DNA of 64,000 bases from an uncultured Bacteroidota bacterium (lineage in GTDB: Bacteria > Bacteroidota > Bacteroidia > Bacteroidales > P3), in NCBI GenBank assembly GCA_902791695.1, contig CADAWR010000006.1:1-64000 (forward strand). Reading direction: 5' to 3'. The position numbers and the translations under genes are program-made. Shown in pieces: positions 61,935-64,000 of this stretch (positions are counted from its first letter, which is position 1; each line of letters opens with the position of its first letter). The notes under the pieces were generated by a model. The model saw only the letters and a program-made list of their open reading frames with translations. It searched no databases and was not told the DNA's origin.

Positions 61935-62477
61935 ATGATACAGAGAATTCAGAGCTTTTGGTTGGTGCTGGCGGCATGCTGCATGGCACTGTGTTTTATG
62001 ACGCCGGTGGCAGAGTACCACATGGTGATAGAGTCGATGGAACAGACAGTGGAGGCTGAACTTAACCTGGTGGCCAAGGATGCCCCCGACATGATGGAGC
62101 AGATGTTTGTGCCCGGTGCAACGGTGACGTACAGCCAGAAGATGAGCGGCTTCCGGACATGGCCGCTGGTGGTGCTGGCTATACTGACCGGTGCGGTGGC
62201 GCTGGTGAGCGTCTTCCTCTACAAGAACCGTGTTGCACAGATGCGCGTGGTGGCTGTGGCTTTCCTGCTCAACGTGGTGTATGTCTTCCTGGTCTTCTTC
62301 TGGGCCGTTGACGCCTACGCCAAGGTGGTGGCGCAGGCTATGAGTGCCAATGACCCGCAGGTGACATGGTACGTGGGTGCCTATGCGCCGATAGTGTCCA
62401 TAGTGTTCCTTGTGCTTGCGCACCGCGGCATCAAGAGAGACGAGATGAAAGTGCGTGCGGCCGACAGGCTTAGGTAG
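61935..62477 (+). CDS. DUF4293 membrane protein
   Basis: 180 residues with four transmembrane helices (about 7-25, 75-95, 105-130, 150-170). The start MIQRIQSFWLVLA is the DUF4293 signature, a Bacteroidota family of unknown function. AAAGAAAG upstream serves as ribosome-binding site. Its stop codon lies inside a 7-bp tandem array. Confidence 0.85.
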   Translation: MIQRIQSFWLVLAACCMALCFMTPVAEYHMVIESMEQTVEAELNLVAKDAPDMMEQMFVPGATVTYSQKMSGFRTWPLVVLAILTGAVALVSVFLYKNRVAQMRVVAVAFLLNVVYVFLVFFWAVDAYAKVVAQAMSANDPQVTWYVGAYAPIVSIVFLVLAHRGIKRDEMKVRAADRLR

Positions 62478-62516
62478 TTGATAGTTAGAAGTTAGGAGTT
62501 TGAAGTTGAAAGTTGA
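62475..62516. repeat. 7-bp tandem repeat spanning the DUF4293 stop and tsaE start
   Basis: Six heptamers: TAGTTGA, TAGTTAG, AAGTTAG, GAGTTTG, AAGTTGA, AAGTTGA. They contain the DUF4293 stop, an AGGAG (62494-62498) and the TTG start of tsaE. Confidence 0.85.
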
Positions 62517-62928
62517 AATACATAGCGTTCACGAACTGGCAGAAGTGGCACGGAAGTTGCTATGCACTTTTGGTGAGGAGCGCTTCTTTGCCTTCTTCGG
62601 AAAGATGGGGGTGGGTAAGACGACGCTGATAAAAGAGCTTTGTGCAGTGTTGGGTGTTAAGGACAATGTCTGCAGCCCCACGTTTGCCATAGTGAATGAA
62701 TACAGTGACCGTGACGATGAGCCTGTCTACCACTTCGACTTCTACCGCCTGAAGTCGGTGGCCGAAGCCTACGATATAGGCTATGAGGAGTACTTCTACA
62801 GTGGCTGCTACTGCTTCACGGAGTGGACCGAGAAGGTCGAGGAACTGCTGCCGGAGCATTATGTGAGGGTGGAGATTGAGGAGAAGGACGGCGTGAGAAT
62901 ATTGAATGCGCAGATAATAGAACAATGA
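62506..62928 (+). CDS. tsaE: tRNA threonylcarbamoyladenosine biosynthesis ATPase TsaE
   Basis: 140 residues. P-loop ATPase of the t6A37 modification complex with TsaB/TsaD: Walker A GKMGVGKTTLIKEL, SPTFAIVNEY and HFDFYRL, with FTEWTEK near the end. The frame from the upstream stop (62482-62484) holds no ATG before the P-loop, so the start must be TTG: 62506, seven bases after AGGAG, or 62500. Both lie in a heptamer array. ATGA overlap with rsfS. Confidence 0.9.
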   Translation: MKVEIHSVHELAEVARKLLCTFGEERFFAFFGKMGVGKTTLIKELCAVLGVKDNVCSPTFAIVNEYSDRDDEPVYHFDFYRLKSVAEAYDIGYEEYFYSGCYCFTEWTEKVEELLPEHYVRVEIEEKDGVRILNAQIIEQ

Positions 62929-63290
62929 CAAATAAAGAAAAGGAATCACTGGTGCTTGCCAAGCTGGCGGCCCAGATAATGGATGAGAAGAAAGCCGAGG
63001 ATGTGCGCGTGCTCGACCTGAGGAAGGTGCACGGCGCTCCGGCGGAGTATTTCGTGATAGCCACGGGCAACGTGCCGTCGCACGTCAGTGCCCTGAGCGA
63101 TGCCGTCTACGAGACGGTCAAGAAAGTTATGGGTATGGCTCCGCACAAGATAGAAGGCTACAACAATGCCGAGTGGATATTGATGGACTATTTCGATGTG
63201 GTGGTGCATATCTTCCAGAAAGACAAGCGTACATTCTTCCGCCTCGACGAACTGTGGAGCGACGGGGAAGAGGTTTCGGTTAGGAGTTAA
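62925..63290 (+). CDS. rsfS: Ribosome silencing factor RsfS
   Basis: 121 residues. Binds L14 (uL14) to block subunit joining in starvation: VRVLDLRKVHGAPAEYFVIATGNVPSHVSAL and EGYNNAEWILMDYFDVVVHIF. Coupled to tsaE and followed 12 bp later by ftsH, an order common in Bacteroidales. Its last codons and stop fall in a heptamer array. Confidence 0.95.
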   Translation: MTNKEKESLVLAKLAAQIMDEKKAEDVRVLDLRKVHGAPAEYFVIATGNVPSHVSALSDAVYETVKKVMGMAPHKIEGYNNAEWILMDYFDVVVHIFQKDKRTFFRLDELWSDGEEVSVRS

Positions 63291-63297
63291 TAGTTAA
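63277..63297. repeat. 7-bp tandem repeat at the rsfS/ftsH junction
   Basis: CGGTTAG, GAGTTAA, TAGTTAA, ending in AAGGA just before the ftsH ATG; includes the rsfS stop. Confidence 0.7.
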
Positions 63298-63302
63298 GGA
63301 CT

Positions 63303-64000
63303 ATGGCACAACAGAACAACAAACAACAGCCGATGCAGCCAAACAACCGCGGCAACAAGCCTTTCAAGATGAGGCCTATGACGATAATATACCTTGTGCT
63401 GCTAGTAGTCATAGGGTTCCTTTTATTCGGTGGAAACGGCAGTGCGCCTAAACAGCCCATCACGTGGGACAAACTGCAGCCAATACTGGAGCGGCATGAC
63501 TACGAGAGCATCACCGTGGTGAACCAGGAGGTGGCCGAGGTGCGCATCAAGTCTGATGCCGTGAAACGCGACACCGTCACATACGGCGACCTGCGTACAC
63601 GCACCATGACCGGTCAGCCAGGCGTGCAGGGCTACTATACCTACAACATAGGTACCTATGAGCACTTTGACAACCAGCTTGCAAGAGTGGAGGAGAAGAC
63701 AGGTGAATATATAAGCTACAAGATTGAGAACCGCAGCAGTGCGTGGAAAGAGATACTTGTGTTCTTTGGCCCGCTGCTGATGCTGATATTCTTCTTCTGG
63801 ATCATGAGTTCCATTACGCGGCGCCAGATGGGCGGCGACGGCAATGGCGGTGGCTTTGGCGGATTCTTCGGCATGGGCCGCTCTAATGTCAAACAGTATG
63901 ACGCTACCAAGCAGAACAATGTTACCTTCAAGGACGTGGCCGGACTGGCTGGCGCCAAGGAAGAGGTGATGGAGGTGGTGGACTTCCTGAAGAACCCCAA
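63303..64000 (+). CDS. ftsH: ATP-dependent zinc metalloprotease FtsH, 5' part
   Basis: First 232 codons; the frame runs off the window. FtsH degrades membrane and regulatory proteins. Seen: a Gln/Asn-rich N-terminus, transmembrane helix about 24-44, a periplasmic domain (ITWDKLQPILERHDYESITVVN), second helix about 153-172 (FFGPLLMLIFFFWIM), a Gly-rich linker and the start of the AAA domain (VTFKDVAGLAGAKEEVMEVVDFLKNP). The Walker A and HEXXH sites lie beyond the end. Confidence 0.95.
   Translation, partial: MAQQNNKQQPMQPNNRGNKPFKMRPMTIIYLVLLVVIGFLLFGGNGSAPKQPITWDKLQPILERHDYESITVVNQEVAEVRIKSDAVKRDTVTYGDLRTRTMTGQPGVQGYYTYNIGTYEHFDNQLARVEEKTGEYISYKIENRSSAWKEILVFFGPLLMLIFFFWIMSSITRRQMGGDGNGGGFGGFFGMGRSNVKQYDATKQNNVTFKDVAGLAGAKEEVMEVVDFLKNP

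Overview
The window is chromosomal DNA of an uncultured-looking member of the Bacteroidota, most likely order Bacteroidales. Evidence: the -7 promoter motif TAnnTTTG lies in front of many genes; there are SusC-like TonB receptors, two proteins with a type IX secretion (T9SS) C-terminal sorting domain, a Bacteroidota-type RNA polymerase omega, a type III glutamine synthetase, large single-chain PurL, the XRE/DUF2975 pair and DUF4293. GC is moderately high in genes, and intergenic DNA is rich in short-period repeats. I cannot name a genus.

Layout. 1-954: no convincing gene; two inverted-repeat cassettes with AT-rich centres and 11-bp tandem repeats. 1-8.3 kb: holA, a TonB receptor, a TIGR02757 protein, an AGCS Na+/alanine symporter, a VanX-like lipoprotein and an unknown lipoprotein. 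8.3-14.6 kb (minus): bamD-rpoZ-coaBC-lytic transglycosylase-uvrA, tightly packed with stop/start overlaps. 14.9-19.6 kb (plus): guaA, a LysM/periplasmic-binding protein, lpxC and lpxA. 19.6-25.5 kb (minus): thioesterase, HAD hydrolase, a T9SS fibronectin protein, a blaR1/blaI pair and rfbB. 25.9-34.3 kb (plus): T9SS thioredoxin, secreted unknown, nadD, DUF748, parE, an H1-tailed acidic protein, an outer-membrane barrel. 34.4-44.8 kb (minus): serS behind tRNA-Ser, pepD, DUF3298-TfoX-carbonic anhydrase, an acyltransferase with purL, a small Cys-rich membrane protein and an accessory protein.

45.2-52.9 kb is bracketed by direct repeats of the 3' end of tRNA-Asn and its terminator, with inverted integrase-arm-like sites just inside, a tyrosine-recombinase remnant at the left end and a decayed toxin-antitoxin pair at the right end. 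Between them lie glnN, pyrG, a PurF-type amidotransferase and an SDR. 53-59.9 kb (minus): stand-alone NAD(P)HX dehydratase, an M16 protease, XRE/DUF2975, cdaA-folP. 60.2-64 kb (plus): DUF1599, a BT_3928-like DoxX protein, DUF4293, tsaE, rsfS and the 5' end of ftsH, which runs off the window.

Functionally this is mainly housekeeping: nucleotide synthesis (guaA, purL, pyrG, purF-like) tied to glutamine supply (glnN), envelope biogenesis (bamD, lpxC/A, rfbB, lytic transglycosylase), cofactors (coaBC, nadD, folP) and DNA maintenance (uvrA, holA, parE). The unusual content is mostly non-coding. Nine intergenic loci carry degenerate tandem repeats with an 11-bp period; five of them fold into long palindromes built from the same 11-mers. 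Four gene junctions carry 7-bp tandem arrays, one of which appears to supply the ribosome-binding site and TTG start codon of tsaE. Two genes that are normally fused in Bacteroidales (lpxC-fabZ and nnr) are single-domain here.
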